NCBI GenBank assembly: GCA_002319925.1
Contig: DCFP01000161.1
Coordinates: 1-20,764, forward strand
Source of the DNA: Holophagaceae bacterium UBA1801
Lineage (GTDB): Bacteria; Acidobacteriota; Holophagae; Holophagales; Holophagaceae
Reading direction: 5' to 3'
Length of the DNA: 20,764 nt
Part shown: positions 6,169 to 17,349 of the stretch, in pieces
How positions within the stretch are numbered: the stretch's first letter is position 1
Layout: each line of letters opens with the position of its first letter
Position numbers and translations under genes: made by a program
The notes under the pieces: model-generated
Told to the model about the DNA's origin: nothing
The model's database searches: none
Seen by the model: only the letters and a program-made list of their open reading frames with translations

Positions 6169-7737
6169 ATGGCCACCGATTCCATTCCACCCGATGCGGC
6201 ACCGCTGGTGCTCATCGCCGATGATGCACCTGATCAGCTCCAGGCGCTCACCAGCATCCTTTCCGGACTCGAGTGGCGGCTGAGCACCGCGGGCTCCGGC
6301 GAAGAGACTCTGATTGCGATCATGCGGGACGCGCCGGACTTGGTTCTCCTGGACGTCATCATGCCGGGCATGGATGGCTTCGAGGTGCTGCGTAACCTGC
6401 GTGAGCGGCCGGAAACAAAAGAGCTGCCCGTGATCATCCTCACCGCCAAGGGCGAGGCGGAGGATGTCGTCGCTGGCTTGGATGCGGGCGCCTCGGACTA
6501 CATCGCCAAGCCTTGCAGCGCCGCGGAGCTCCAGGCCAGGGTCAGGACGCACTTGAACTTCAAGCGCATGCGGGATCATCACACCGCCCTCATCACTGAG
6601 CTGCAGGACGCGCTGGCCGCGGTGAAGCACCTTTCGGGCATGATCCCCATCTGCTCCCACTGCAAGAAGATCCGCAACGATCTCGGGTACTGGCAGCAGG
6701 TGGAGGAATACATCGGTGGACGCACCGAGGCGATGTTCACCCATGGCTTATGCCCCGATTGCGTGCCCATCTTCTTCCCCGAAATGGTCCAGGAGCAGGG
6801 GATCATCACGCAAGAGCCGCCCCCGCCCGCAGAGGACATGGAATCGGTGCTCCCCCGGATTCTGGTGGTGGACGATTCACCGTTGAATCTTCGGATGCTG
6901 ATCCAGTTCCTGCGCCTCGACTACAAGATCCTGGTGGCGACCAGCGGACCGGTGGCGCTGGAGCTGGCGCGCAAGGAGAAGCCCGACCTGATCCTGTTGG
7001 ATGTGATCATGCCCGAGATGGACGGCCGTGATGTGTGCCGTGCCCTCAAGCTGGATCCGAGGACCAACCACATCCCCATCATCTTCGTCACGGCCCGGGG
7101 CGATGAAATCGATGAAATGGAAGGATTCGAGCTGGGCGCCGTGGACTACATCACCAAGCCCTTCAGCCTTCCCCTCGTCCATGCACGGGTCAAGACGCAC
7201 CTGGAACTGAAGCACTACCGGGATGTTCTGGCGCTTCAGGTCATGCAGGATCAGCTCACGGGTCTCCAGAACCGGAAGGGCTTCATGGAATTCCTGTCGC
7301 TCATGTGGAAGCAATCCGTACGCGAGCGTTTGACCATCGCCCTCGCGCTGTTCGACATCGATCACATGAAGGCTTTCAATCAGCGGTACGGGCGCAAGGC
7401 GGGGGACGAGTGTATCAAGCGAGTCGCCGCCGCCATGCGGGGGATGAAGCGGCGCAACACGGATCTTCTGGCCCGTTACGGCGGGCAGGAATTCGCTTGC
7501 ATCATGCCCGGCACGGATCTCGAGGGAGCGGTTTTCCTCGCGGATTTGATCAGGAAGAACATCGAATCCCTGGACATCCCCCATGCTGCTTCCGAAGTGG
7601 CACCGCACGTCACGATCAGCGGTGGCGTCGTCGCCTGCAGGCCCATGCTCGGCAATGATCCCTCCTTCATCATCGAGGGTGCGAGCCAGGCCCTTCACCG
7701 GGCCCGCAGGGATGGAAGGAACCGCGTTAGCAGCTGA
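6169..7737 (+). CDS. Response regulator: REC - Cys4 linker - REC - GGDEF (GGQEF)
   Basis: 522 residues, cytoplasmic. REC1 (about 13-130) has acidic residues DD (18-19), phospho-acceptor Asp62 and Lys114. A linker (about 158-200) carries CSHC (162-165) and CPDC (195-198), a CxxC...CxxC block seen next to REC, PAS and GGDEF domains in environmental sensor proteins; metal binding is inferred. REC2 (about 230-345) has DD (235-236), Asp278 and Lys330. The C-terminal domain (about 358-522) is GGDEF-like and would make cyclic di-GMP: FDIDHMKAF supplies the metal Asp and RxxD (429-432) is an intact inhibitory I-site, but the signature reads GGQEF (438-442) and the usual ND after the first motif is NQ. 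Activity is therefore uncertain. AGGTGA precedes the ATG. The hybrid kinase gene follows after 11 nt, so its kinase or Hpt domain is a likely phosphodonor. Confidence 0.88.
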   Translation: MATDSIPPDAAPLVLIADDAPDQLQALTSILSGLEWRLSTAGSGEETLIAIMRDAPDLVLLDVIMPGMDGFEVLRNLRERPETKELPVIILTAKGEAEDVVAGLDAGASDYIAKPCSAAELQARVRTHLNFKRMRDHHTALITELQDALAAVKHLSGMIPICSHCKKIRNDLGYWQQVEEYIGGRTEAMFTHGLCPDCVPIFFPEMVQEQGIITQEPPPPAEDMESVLPRILVVDDSPLNLRMLIQFLRLDYKILVATSGPVALELARKEKPDLILLDVIMPEMDGRDVCRALKLDPRTNHIPIIFVTARGDEIDEMEGFELGAVDYITKPFSLPLVHARVKTHLELKHYRDVLALQVMQDQLTGLQNRKGFMEFLSLMWKQSVRERLTIALALFDIDHMKAFNQRYGRKAGDECIKRVAAAMRGMKRRNTDLLARYGGQEFACIMPGTDLEGAVFLADLIRKNIESLDIPHAASEVAPHVTISGGVVACRPMLGNDPSFIIEGASQALHRARRDGRNRVSS

Positions 7738-7748
7738 GGAGCGCACCG

Positions 7749-11381
<3,633 letters not shown>

Positions 11382-11405
11382 GCGGCGGCAAAAGATCCAG
11401 GGCCT

Positions 11406-11427
11406 TTGTCACAGAAACGTCACAAAG
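11406..11427 (+). promoter_or_regulatory. Putative Pho box (two 11-bp repeats) upstream of DUF47-pit
   Basis: TTGTCACAGAA (11406-11416) is directly followed by ACGTCACAAAG (11417-11427). These are 11-bp tandem repeats each containing a GTCA core with A-rich tail, the layout bound by PhoB-type regulators. They lie 47 bp upstream of the DUF47 ATG, and two weaker TTTCA half-sites follow at 11431 and 11442, again 11 bp apart. The match to the box at pstS strengthens the call. Confidence 0.6.
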
Positions 11428-11473
11428 AGGTTTCACCCTTGTTTCAAGGACCATCTGACCCTGGGAGGCCACC

Positions 11474-12121
11474 ATGTCCTTGAACAGCCTGATGCGCTGG
11501 ATCAAGCCGCACGAACAGATCTTCTTCGACCTGCTGGAGGCCTCCGCCGCCAACGTGGGGGAAGCCGCGCATCACTTCGACAAGGAGATCCGGACTGAGG
11601 ATCCCGCCAATTACGCGGAGCTGCGCCGGCAGATGAAGGCCTTCGAGCACAAGGGTGACGAGTTCACCAGCGAGATCCTGGAGAAGATGGACAAGACCTT
11701 CGTGACGCCCATCGAGCGCGAGGATCTCATGGCTCTGGCCCATGCATTGGATGATGTCGTGGACGATCTGGACGTGATATCCGAACGGCTGGTGCTGTAC
11801 CGCGTGGGCAAGATCCGCGAGCCCTTTCTGGAAATGAGTTCCCAGGTCGTGGAGGGCTGCAAACTGCTTGTGGAGCTGATCATCCGATTGCGGGACATGC
11901 CGCGGCCCCAGGACATCCGCCCCATGATCCGCGACATCCATGATCTCGAGAACCGATCGGACGCGATCTATCACACGGCCCTGGCGGAAATCTTCCACGA
12001 CGGGCTTTCCGCCGTGGAGTTGATGAAGTGGAAGGAGCTGCTGGACATCCTGGAATCGGCCATGGACCGCATCGAGCACGCGGCCCGGGTGGTGGGGTCC
12101 ACGGCCATGAAGAACTCTTGA
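11474..12121 (+). CDS. DUF47 (PhoU-like) phosphate-transport accessory protein
   Basis: 215 residues, almost entirely helical and acidic, without signal peptide or membrane segment. The layout fits the DUF47/PhoU-related family encoded next to Pit transporters: N-terminal FFDLLEASAANVGEAAHHF, then AFEHKGDEFTSEILEKMDKTF, the well-kept PIEREDLMALAHALDDVVDD, and a C-terminal repeat with HDLENRSDAIYH and MDRIEHAARVV. The paired acidic E/D-xx-D/H helices resemble PhoU metal sites. The protein probably modulates Pit activity from the cytoplasmic face; its exact mechanism is not established. GGGAGG lies six bases before the ATG. pit starts 12 nt after the stop, so the two form one operon, apparently under the Pho box at 11406-11427. 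Confidence 0.9.
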   Translation: MSLNSLMRWIKPHEQIFFDLLEASAANVGEAAHHFDKEIRTEDPANYAELRRQMKAFEHKGDEFTSEILEKMDKTFVTPIEREDLMALAHALDDVVDDLDVISERLVLYRVGKIREPFLEMSSQVVEGCKLLVELIIRLRDMPRPQDIRPMIRDIHDLENRSDAIYHTALAEIFHDGLSAVELMKWKELLDILESAMDRIEHAARVVGSTAMKNS

Positions 12122-12133
12122 TCGAGTCCTTCC

Positions 12134-13141
12134 ATGCTATTCGCCATCCCCCTCGCCCTCATCGCCATCATTCTGCTGTCCTGGTGCATCGACTTCATCA
12201 ACGGCTTCCATGACACCGCGAACGCAGTCGCCACGGTCATTTCCACGGGCGTGCTCTCGGCCCGGAATGCCATCCTCATGGCGGGCATCCTGAACTTCAC
12301 CGGCGCGTTGGTGGGCACCCAGGTGGCCACCACCATCGCCAAAGGCATCGCCGAATCCCAGTTCGTGGTTCCCGCCGTGATCATCGCGGCGCTCATGGCC
12401 GCCATCACCTGGGACCTCCTCACCTGGTACTTCGGCATTCCATCCAGCACTAGCCACACACTCATAGGTGGTCTCACCGGCGCCGTTTTCGCCCACGCTG
12501 GGATCCAGGCTCTTCACACCACCAAGCTCAAGGAGATCGCGGCATTCATCGTGATCTCTCCACTGCTGGGGTTCTTGATGGCTTCGATCCTGATCATCCT
12601 CATTCTCTGGATCGTGCGCCGCATGCACATCGTGAAAGTGAACAAGGCCTTCCGGAAGCTGCAGCTCTTATCCGCGGCGGCCATGGCCTTCACCCACGGC
12701 CAGAACGACGCCCAGAAGGCCATGGGGGTCATCTGTCTCGGCCTCATCACCTTCGGCAAGCTCGTGGCCCACGGTTCCAATGTGCAGGTGCCGCTGTGGG
12801 TCAAGATCGGCAGCGCCATCATGATGGGTTGCGGAACGGCATCAGGCGGCATGAGGATCATTCGCACCCTGGGCCATCGCATCGCCAAACTCAAGCCCAT
12901 CCACGGTTTCGCCGCCGAAACCTCCGCGGCCATCGTGCTCTTTACCACGGCTCATCTCGGCATTCCCGTCAGCACGACCCACGCCATTTCCGGCTCCATC
13001 ATGGGCGTGGGCGCCAGCATGAACGCCTCCGCCGTGCGCTGGGGCCTAGCAGGAAACATCATGGTGGCCTGGCTCCTCACGATCCCCGTGAGCGCATGTT
13101 TGGCCGCGGGGTTCTATCACCTGATCCTGCCCTTCTTCTAG
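12134..13141 (+). CDS. pit: Low-affinity inorganic phosphate transporter, PiT/PHO4 family
   Basis: 335 residues of mostly hydrophobic helices. The two inverted family signatures are present: DFINGFHDTANAVAT (about residues 20-34) and FTHGQNDAQKAMGVI (186-200), with PSSTSHTLIGG and PVSTTHAISGS marking the pseudo-repeats. PiT proteins carry metal-phosphate or phosphate with H+ or Na+ across the cytoplasmic membrane. Length is near the short bacterial form, without the long central cytoplasmic loop of E. coli PitA. The ribosome site before the ATG is weak, which suits translational coupling to the DUF47 gene. The TAG stop (13139-13141) overlaps the stop of the convergent gene on the other strand. 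Confidence 0.93.
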   Translation: MLFAIPLALIAIILLSWCIDFINGFHDTANAVATVISTGVLSARNAILMAGILNFTGALVGTQVATTIAKGIAESQFVVPAVIIAALMAAITWDLLTWYFGIPSSTSHTLIGGLTGAVFAHAGIQALHTTKLKEIAAFIVISPLLGFLMASILIILILWIVRRMHIVKVNKAFRKLQLLSAAAMAFTHGQNDAQKAMGVICLGLITFGKLVAHGSNVQVPLWVKIGSAIMMGCGTASGGMRIIRTLGHRIAKLKPIHGFAAETSAAIVLFTTAHLGIPVSTTHAISGSIMGVGASMNASAVRWGLAGNIMVAWLLTIPVSACLAAGFYHLILPFF

Positions 13142-14025
13142 GCTTTCGTCATCTCCAGGAGTCCCAGGCACAGGCCGAGCAGCCTGCCGCAATCCGATTC
13201 ATCGGTGCAGTAGCCGGTTCCGCTCGTATCCTGACGCAGGATCACGGTTCCGTATTCGCCCGATGTCTGCTGTTCGGTCACGTATCCCTGGAAATGGGTC
13301 TTCCCGAGTTTCTGATAAGTAGCCCCAGTGCCGCGGGTCAATGCGACCGCGTAGAGGTAAGGCACCGCTCCGTTCGGGCCGTTGTTTATGGCCACTTGCA
13401 TCTGGATGCCGATCATGTCCGCCGCTTTGTCACGGCGCTCCAGAAGCAGCCGCACGTCTTCGGGGATCTGGTGGCTCTCCTTGTCCTTGTCCAGCCGCAG
13501 GTAGGGCGTGATCACCAGCCAGTCGGGCCGCTTGTAACCCAGGGTCCATCGCACGCAGGCCATCTTGAGCATGAGATCCCGGGGGATCCAGATCTGGACG
13601 GTACCCGTGAACAGTGGAACCGCCAGAAACAGCAGACCGTCCAGCCAGGCCACGGCCATGAACTCGCTTTCGGCCATCAGCGAGATGAACGCAAGCAAGA
13701 TGAAAATTCCCGAGAACACGAAGGCTCCCCGCATGGAGGCCAGGAAGGGCAGCTGTTTGCGAAGGGTCAGAGATCCTGCCAGATTTTCCGTGATCCGATC
13801 GATCTCCTTCCAGGTGACGGGGCGCCAGTCCTCGAGACCAATGTCATCGGGCTTGTTCGTGAAGCCCCGTGCCCAGAGGAACATGCCCCCACCGAAAACA
13901 GCGAGGCATCCCAGGAGCCAGTGGACGCAGATCTGCAACGCGATCCCGGCCACGGCCAGGACGAACGCCAGAGTGAGACGCAGCCAGGGTTTGAGCGCGG
14001 GCTTGAACATGTAGGTCATGTGCAT
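13138..14025 (-). CDS. Four-helix membrane protein of unknown family, third gene of the radical SAM operon
   Basis: 295 residues from the ATG at 14025. I do not recognise a family. Two hydrophobic hairpins are visible (helices about 15-35 and 37-54, then about 101-117 and 125-147), separated by a charged segment around 55-100. The second half (about 150-295) looks soluble, with mixed alpha/beta character, and ends in a Cys-containing stretch TGYCTDESDCGRLLGLC. A second in-frame ATG at 14019-14017 forms an ATGA overlap with the stop of the radical SAM gene, so the true start may be two codons later; either way the genes are translationally coupled. Context suggests a partner of the Cys-tailed membrane protein and its modifying enzyme, but that role is inference. 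Confidence 0.75.
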   Translation of the reverse strand: MHMTYMFKPALKPWLRLTLAFVLAVAGIALQICVHWLLGCLAVFGGGMFLWARGFTNKPDDIGLEDWRPVTWKEIDRITENLAGSLTLRKQLPFLASMRGAFVFSGIFILLAFISLMAESEFMAVAWLDGLLFLAVPLFTGTVQIWIPRDLMLKMACVRWTLGYKRPDWLVITPYLRLDKDKESHQIPEDVRLLLERRDKAADMIGIQMQVAINNGPNGAVPYLYAVALTRGTGATYQKLGKTHFQGYVTEQQTSGEYGTVILRQDTSGTGYCTDESDCGRLLGLCLGLLEMTKA

Positions 14026-15344
14026 GGGGATATCTCGTGCAGGATCGACTGGGTGGGGTTCTTACCCTGGAGCTCGTCGGTGCCCGCATAGGCCCAGTAC
14101 AGCGGGCACGCGGACTGGCAGGCCGCGAAGGATGGACAGCCTTCGCATTCCGCGGGTGCGTAGCGCTTCTGCTTGAAATGCCGGGCCCGGGCCGAGAACC
14201 AGATTGCGTCGAAGTCTTCGGTTAGCAGATTGCCCATAGGCTCGGCATAGCTCGAGCAGGGCAGCACATCGCCGGTGGGAGAAACGGAAATGAGCCCATC
14301 CATGGCCGCACAGTTCTTGTTGCCCATGCCCCGGGCCACAGGGTTGTAGTGACAGAAAGGCGTGGGCGAGTACCAGTGGAAGGTCAGGCCCTTCTGGAAG
14401 GCCGCTCTGCGAATGTCATCCACAAGCGTGCCCAGGCCTGTGTAAGGCAGGAAGAGGGATTCCGTGACCGGCCCTTGGACGGACGGGATGAAGAGGTTCA
14501 TGGAGAACCGTTTCACACTGATCGAATCGAGGAACGACGGCATTTCTGAGGCCACGGAGGCATTCAGGCGCGTGAGCGTAGTGTTGGTCTGGACAGGAAT
14601 GCCCGCCGCCTGGAATGCGCGAATGCCTGCCAGGGCCCGCTGATGGGAACCGGCCACGGCGGTAAGCCGGTCGTGCAGACCGTCCTCTGGCGCCTCCAGG
14701 CTCACCTGCACCGAGGAGAGACCGGCCTCCGCCAGGTCCGTGCAGCGCTCTGGTGTGGCGAGAGTGCCATTGGTGATCAGGTTGATCCTGAATCCATGGG
14801 ACCGGCCGTACCGAACGAGTTCCGCCAGATCCTCCCGCAGCATGGGCTCGCCCCCCGTGAAGGAGAAGAAGGGTATCTTGGCCCGGGTCTTGAAGAGGTC
14901 GATGACGCGTTTGACCTCCGCGGTCGTCATAGGTGCCTGCCCGTTTTCGCGCGTCGTGCAGGAACCCGCGGAGCCGCAACCGGCGTAGCAGAACAGGCAG
15001 GCGTGATTGCAGCGGTAGGTGAGCGCGATCTCGCCCAGAATGGGCAGCCGGGTGAAATCGAAATCGTAGGGAACCCGCTCCACGGCTTCGGTCTCTCCGT
15101 CATAAACCTGGCGAAGGATGCTGAAGAAATCATTCACTTCGGCCAGCCGGTTGCCCTCCTTCAGGGGCAGATCCTTCAGCCGACCGCCCTGTGAAAGATA
15201 GTCCAGAATCTGGTAGCCCGTGGGGTTCAGCTTGAAAACGCGGCTCGGCGGCAAGATTAGAACGTGATCCTCCTGCCGCAGATGGACGTAAGGCTGGATG
15301 CCGCGCCAGAAGCCTTCGGCCCAGGAGAGGTCAATGCGGGTCAA
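14016..15344 (-). CDS. Radical SAM/SPASM enzyme with N-terminal PqqD-like domain (probable peptide maturase)
   Basis: 442 residues from TTG at 15344-15342. Residues about 15-85 resemble a PqqD/RiPP-recognition domain (VFKLNPTGYQILDYLSQGG), the part that holds precursor peptides in PqqD-PqqE-type fusions. The radical SAM core has CxxxCxxC (Cys112, 116, 119: CNHACLFC) and GGEP (164-167). The C-terminus is a textbook SPASM domain binding auxiliary FeS clusters: Cys345, then G358-x4-Cys363, then CX2CX5CX3C (400, 403, 409, 413) and Cys441. Such enzymes form thioether or C-C crosslinks or epimerise residues in ribosomal peptides. The start overlaps the upstream stop (TTGA), has no nearby ATG alternative and is preceded by a G-rich ribosome site. 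A longer frame to 15608 only reads across the neighbour. The probable substrate is the Cys-His-Ser-Ala tail encoded immediately upstream. Confidence 0.9.
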   Translation of the reverse strand: MTRIDLSWAEGFWRGIQPYVHLRQEDHVLILPPSRVFKLNPTGYQILDYLSQGGRLKDLPLKEGNRLAEVNDFFSILRQVYDGETEAVERVPYDFDFTRLPILGEIALTYRCNHACLFCYAGCGSAGSCTTRENGQAPMTTAEVKRVIDLFKTRAKIPFFSFTGGEPMLREDLAELVRYGRSHGFRINLITNGTLATPERCTDLAEAGLSSVQVSLEAPEDGLHDRLTAVAGSHQRALAGIRAFQAAGIPVQTNTTLTRLNASVASEMPSFLDSISVKRFSMNLFIPSVQGPVTESLFLPYTGLGTLVDDIRRAAFQKGLTFHWYSPTPFCHYNPVARGMGNKNCAAMDGLISVSPTGDVLPCSSYAEPMGNLLTEDFDAIWFSARARHFKQKRYAPAECEGCPSFAACQSACPLYWAYAGTDELQGKNPTQSILHEISPCT

Positions 15345-17068
15345 TGGGCCCCCCCTGAAACGCAGGCGGAGTGGCATGCGGAATGACAGGCCGAGTGGCA
15401 TGCGGAATGGCAGGCGGAGTGGCAGGCAGAATGGCAGGCATTGTGGCAGGCCGAGTAGCACGCGTTGACGGTGCCGATGTCGGGCGGCGAGAAACAGCCC
15501 GAGAAGCAGGAGGCGCTGGCCATGAATTCGGTGTAGCCGCTGTTCAGCTCGTGGGGCAGGACCACCACGCGATGGGATGGGTCGGAATGGATCTGGGAAT
15601 AGCTCCACCAGTATGGCCGGTAGTAGATGGGCGAATAGCCGTGAGTGATCGTCTGATCCTGGACCGGCGCGGCTTTCGGCTTTTCCGGATTTGCTATCAG
15701 CTTGCGGTAGAAAGCCTTGGTGGCCTCCAGATCCGCGTCCCAGACCTTCTCCTGGAGTCCGGCCAGAACCTTCTCGAAGAAAGCGGACATGGCGCCTGGG
15801 ACCACGAAACCGTCCTTGTCGAAGGCGGCCAGGAAGAGCTTTTCCAGGGGCAGGGAGTCCGCAGGCGTATTGAGAACCTGGATGTGCAGCGGGTTCAATG
15901 CGAGCACCTTGAGCATTCCGTAGTGTTCCAGGCCATCGATCATGATGGCTGCGGCGCGGGGCAGGGGCAGTTCCAGGAGCATGGCCGCTTCCACGGGATG
16001 GAGTCCTTCCGCGATCTTTCCGGGCACCTGGTAGCTGCCCGAGAAGAGCTTGGGCGGTGTCCAGGAGTCCCCCGTCCAGGAAATGCTGGAAACGAGGGAG
16101 GCTGCATCCGTGAAGCGCCGGTAGCGGATGATAGCGAAGGCCAGAGCGGCGATGAGGATCAGCCCGAAGGGAATCAGCGTCGAAATGGGGCTGTTCCGGA
16201 ACCGCCCCTGCAGATCCGAGCGCTCGCCCGGCCCGGGATTCCCTACTTCTTCGTAGGAAGGTGCGGTCGTGACGGGCGCCGAATTCGTGTTCTCGCCTTG
16301 GCTTCCGAACGCGCGCTGGGAACCGCTGGCATCCAATGCGGACACGAAGGATCCCGGCAGCTTCGACAGGGGCACGTAGAACGTGATGAGCTGGGATTCG
16401 TAGGCCGGAAGACTTTCCTGGTGGAAGCGAGCCGTGAAATAGTATTTCCCCTCGCCCTTGCTTCCCAGGCAGTCCATGCGGTTATCTCGGTTGACTGAGG
16501 GCTCCGTGAGGATCCCGAGATCGTCGAAGGTGCTGAGGGGAAGGGTCTTGCCCTTGACCTCGATGGGCAGCACCACCTCGATGGTCTGATGGCCCATGGG
16601 ATATTCGAACACCACAGGAGCCCAGCTGAAGACCATGAGGTCGCCCTTGTCCGGTGAGTTCGTGCGGGCCACCTCGCCTGCTTCCATGAGATCGGCGGCC
16701 AAGTTGAGAACGTAATACGCCGTGCCGCTGAAGCTGCGGCCACCGGCCAGGACAACATCGTAATTGTCGGATCCGAGCTCGGTGATGGAAAGGGGAGCCC
16801 GCTTCCCTCCAGGTAGATCCGCATAACACTTGCTATCGTTGAATCCCTTCAGGGCGTGTTCGCCCTGGAAGTAGAAGCCGTGCATGTCGCCAGCGGTCGA
16901 CCACTGGAATCGGTAGGTGATGTCGGCCTTTCCGTCGGGGCGCAGGAAGACGGTAACTTCCGTGGAATCCAGGCTCACGTCCAAAGCCCAACAGGCACCG
17001 GACCAGCAGAAAATCGCGGCGCACAGGCAAGTCCTTAGCGCTCTGAAGAGACTCGCACCCAAGGTCAT
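15341..17068 (-). CDS. DUF2207-like membrane protein with a Cys-every-fourth-residue C-terminal tail
   Basis: 575 residues from the ATG at 17068; AGGAG eight bases upstream supports this start over longer frames reaching 17323. Order: signal sequence (1 to about 28, cleavage near SGA-CWA); an extracytoplasmic beta-rich domain (about 28-290) resembling DUF2207/YciQ-type proteins (VTVFLRPDGKADITYRFQW); one transmembrane helix (about 294-314) followed by RYRR; and a presumably cytoplasmic region (about 320-500) with a winged-helix-like stretch (HPVEAAMLLEL...). The tail holds 11 cysteines in its last 55 residues: Cys521, Cys525, then Cys537 to Cys569 every four residues (one YSAC, one HNAC, six HSAC units). 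The tail is predicted to face the cytosol, where the overlapping downstream radical SAM enzyme acts. It is therefore a candidate membrane-anchored substrate. The exact domain family is by eye; the tail is certain. Confidence 0.85.
   Translation of the reverse strand: MTLGASLFRALRTCLCAAIFCWSGACWALDVSLDSTEVTVFLRPDGKADITYRFQWSTAGDMHGFYFQGEHALKGFNDSKCYADLPGGKRAPLSITELGSDNYDVVLAGGRSFSGTAYYVLNLAADLMEAGEVARTNSPDKGDLMVFSWAPVVFEYPMGHQTIEVVLPIEVKGKTLPLSTFDDLGILTEPSVNRDNRMDCLGSKGEGKYYFTARFHQESLPAYESQLITFYVPLSKLPGSFVSALDASGSQRAFGSQGENTNSAPVTTAPSYEEVGNPGPGERSDLQGRFRNSPISTLIPFGLILIAALAFAIIRYRRFTDAASLVSSISWTGDSWTPPKLFSGSYQVPGKIAEGLHPVEAAMLLELPLPRAAAIMIDGLEHYGMLKVLALNPLHIQVLNTPADSLPLEKLFLAAFDKDGFVVPGAMSAFFEKVLAGLQEKVWDADLEATKAFYRKLIANPEKPKAAPVQDQTITHGYSPIYYRPYWWSYSQIHSDPSHRVVVLPHELNSGYTEFMASASCFSGCFSPPDIGTVNACYSACHNACHSACHSACHSACHSACHSACHSACVSGGAH
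15362..15466 (-). repeat. 12-bp tandem coding repeat (Cys-His-Ser-Ala units)
   Basis: Nine 12-bp units encode the C-terminal array of the membrane protein at 15341-17068. Synonymous positions differ between units (TGC/TGT, GCC/GCA, TCC/TCG/TCT, CAC/CAT), while the amino acids stay fixed apart from Tyr for His in one unit, Asn for Ser in another, and a divergent first unit. This argues for selection on the peptide rather than very recent slippage. Confidence 0.85.
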
Positions 17069-17194
17069 CGGTCCAGCTCCTGCCAGGGAAAGGCTGATTT
17101 CTAGGTACTGCAAGCAGCCCCTTCCTTGCATCAGGGCCAGCATCAACGCGGGAGATTTGCGGTGAGTCCTGCAATCCGTGAATGAATTATTCCG

Positions 17195-17223
17195 ATGATA
17201 AGCCATTTCGCGGGCTCTGGAAA
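17195..17223 (-). promoter_or_regulatory. Putative sigma-70 promoter of the Cys-tail/radical SAM operon
   Basis: On the minus strand TTTCCA (17223-17218), 17 nt, then TATCAT (17200-17195), about 125 bp upstream of the ATG at 17068. The -10 matches five of six consensus positions, the -35 four of six. The leader would be rather long. The Pho boxes of pstS lie about 95 bp further upstream. Confidence 0.4.
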
Positions 17224-17316
17224 TTCGGTGTCCGGCGATCCGGTCACTTCGTTCCGAGCTGTCGTGGGTTCTCCGAGTTTCTTCTAGGCATGAGTATCCC
17301 AGGCCTCGTCGCGGTT

Positions 17317-17349
17317 CCGTCATCTCCCCGTCACAGAGCTGTCACACCG
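17317..17349 (+). promoter_or_regulatory. Pho box: three perfectly phased 11-bp repeats upstream of pstS
   Basis: CCGTCATCTCC (17317-17327), CCGTCACAGAG (17328-17338) and CTGTCACACCG (17339-17349) are three contiguous 11-bp repeats sharing the core YGTCA, the known PhoB half-site layout. A possible -10, TAGCCT (17356-17361), follows six bases later and the pstS ATG is at 17382, as expected for PhoB replacing -35 contacts. This predicts induction by phosphate starvation. Confidence 0.8.

Noticed and set aside
5539..6744. Long minus-strand open frame (401 codons) opposite the FAD oxidoreductase and response regulator
   Set aside because: It spans two clear genes and an intergenic promoter and is a typical shadow frame in G+C-rich DNA.
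15356..15466. The 12-bp direct repeats as a CRISPR array or intergenic satellite
   Set aside because: Units are contiguous without spacers, in frame, and encode a regular peptide.
15362..15508. CxxxCH pattern in the tail as multiheme c-type cytochrome sites
   Set aside because: The canonical site is CxxCH, and the tail follows a transmembrane helix that places it in the cytosol, where c-type heme attachment does not occur.
15344..15608. Extension of the radical SAM frame upstream of 15344, giving an Arg/Leu/Pro-rich repeat N-terminus
   Set aside because: It is the Cys-tail coding repeat read in another frame; the PqqD-like domain begins only after the TTG at 15344.
17069..17323. Longer N-terminus for the Cys-tail protein starting at 17323
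   Set aside because: The ATG at 17068 has a strong AGGAG and is followed directly by a signal sequence; the extension would overlap the first Pho-box repeat.
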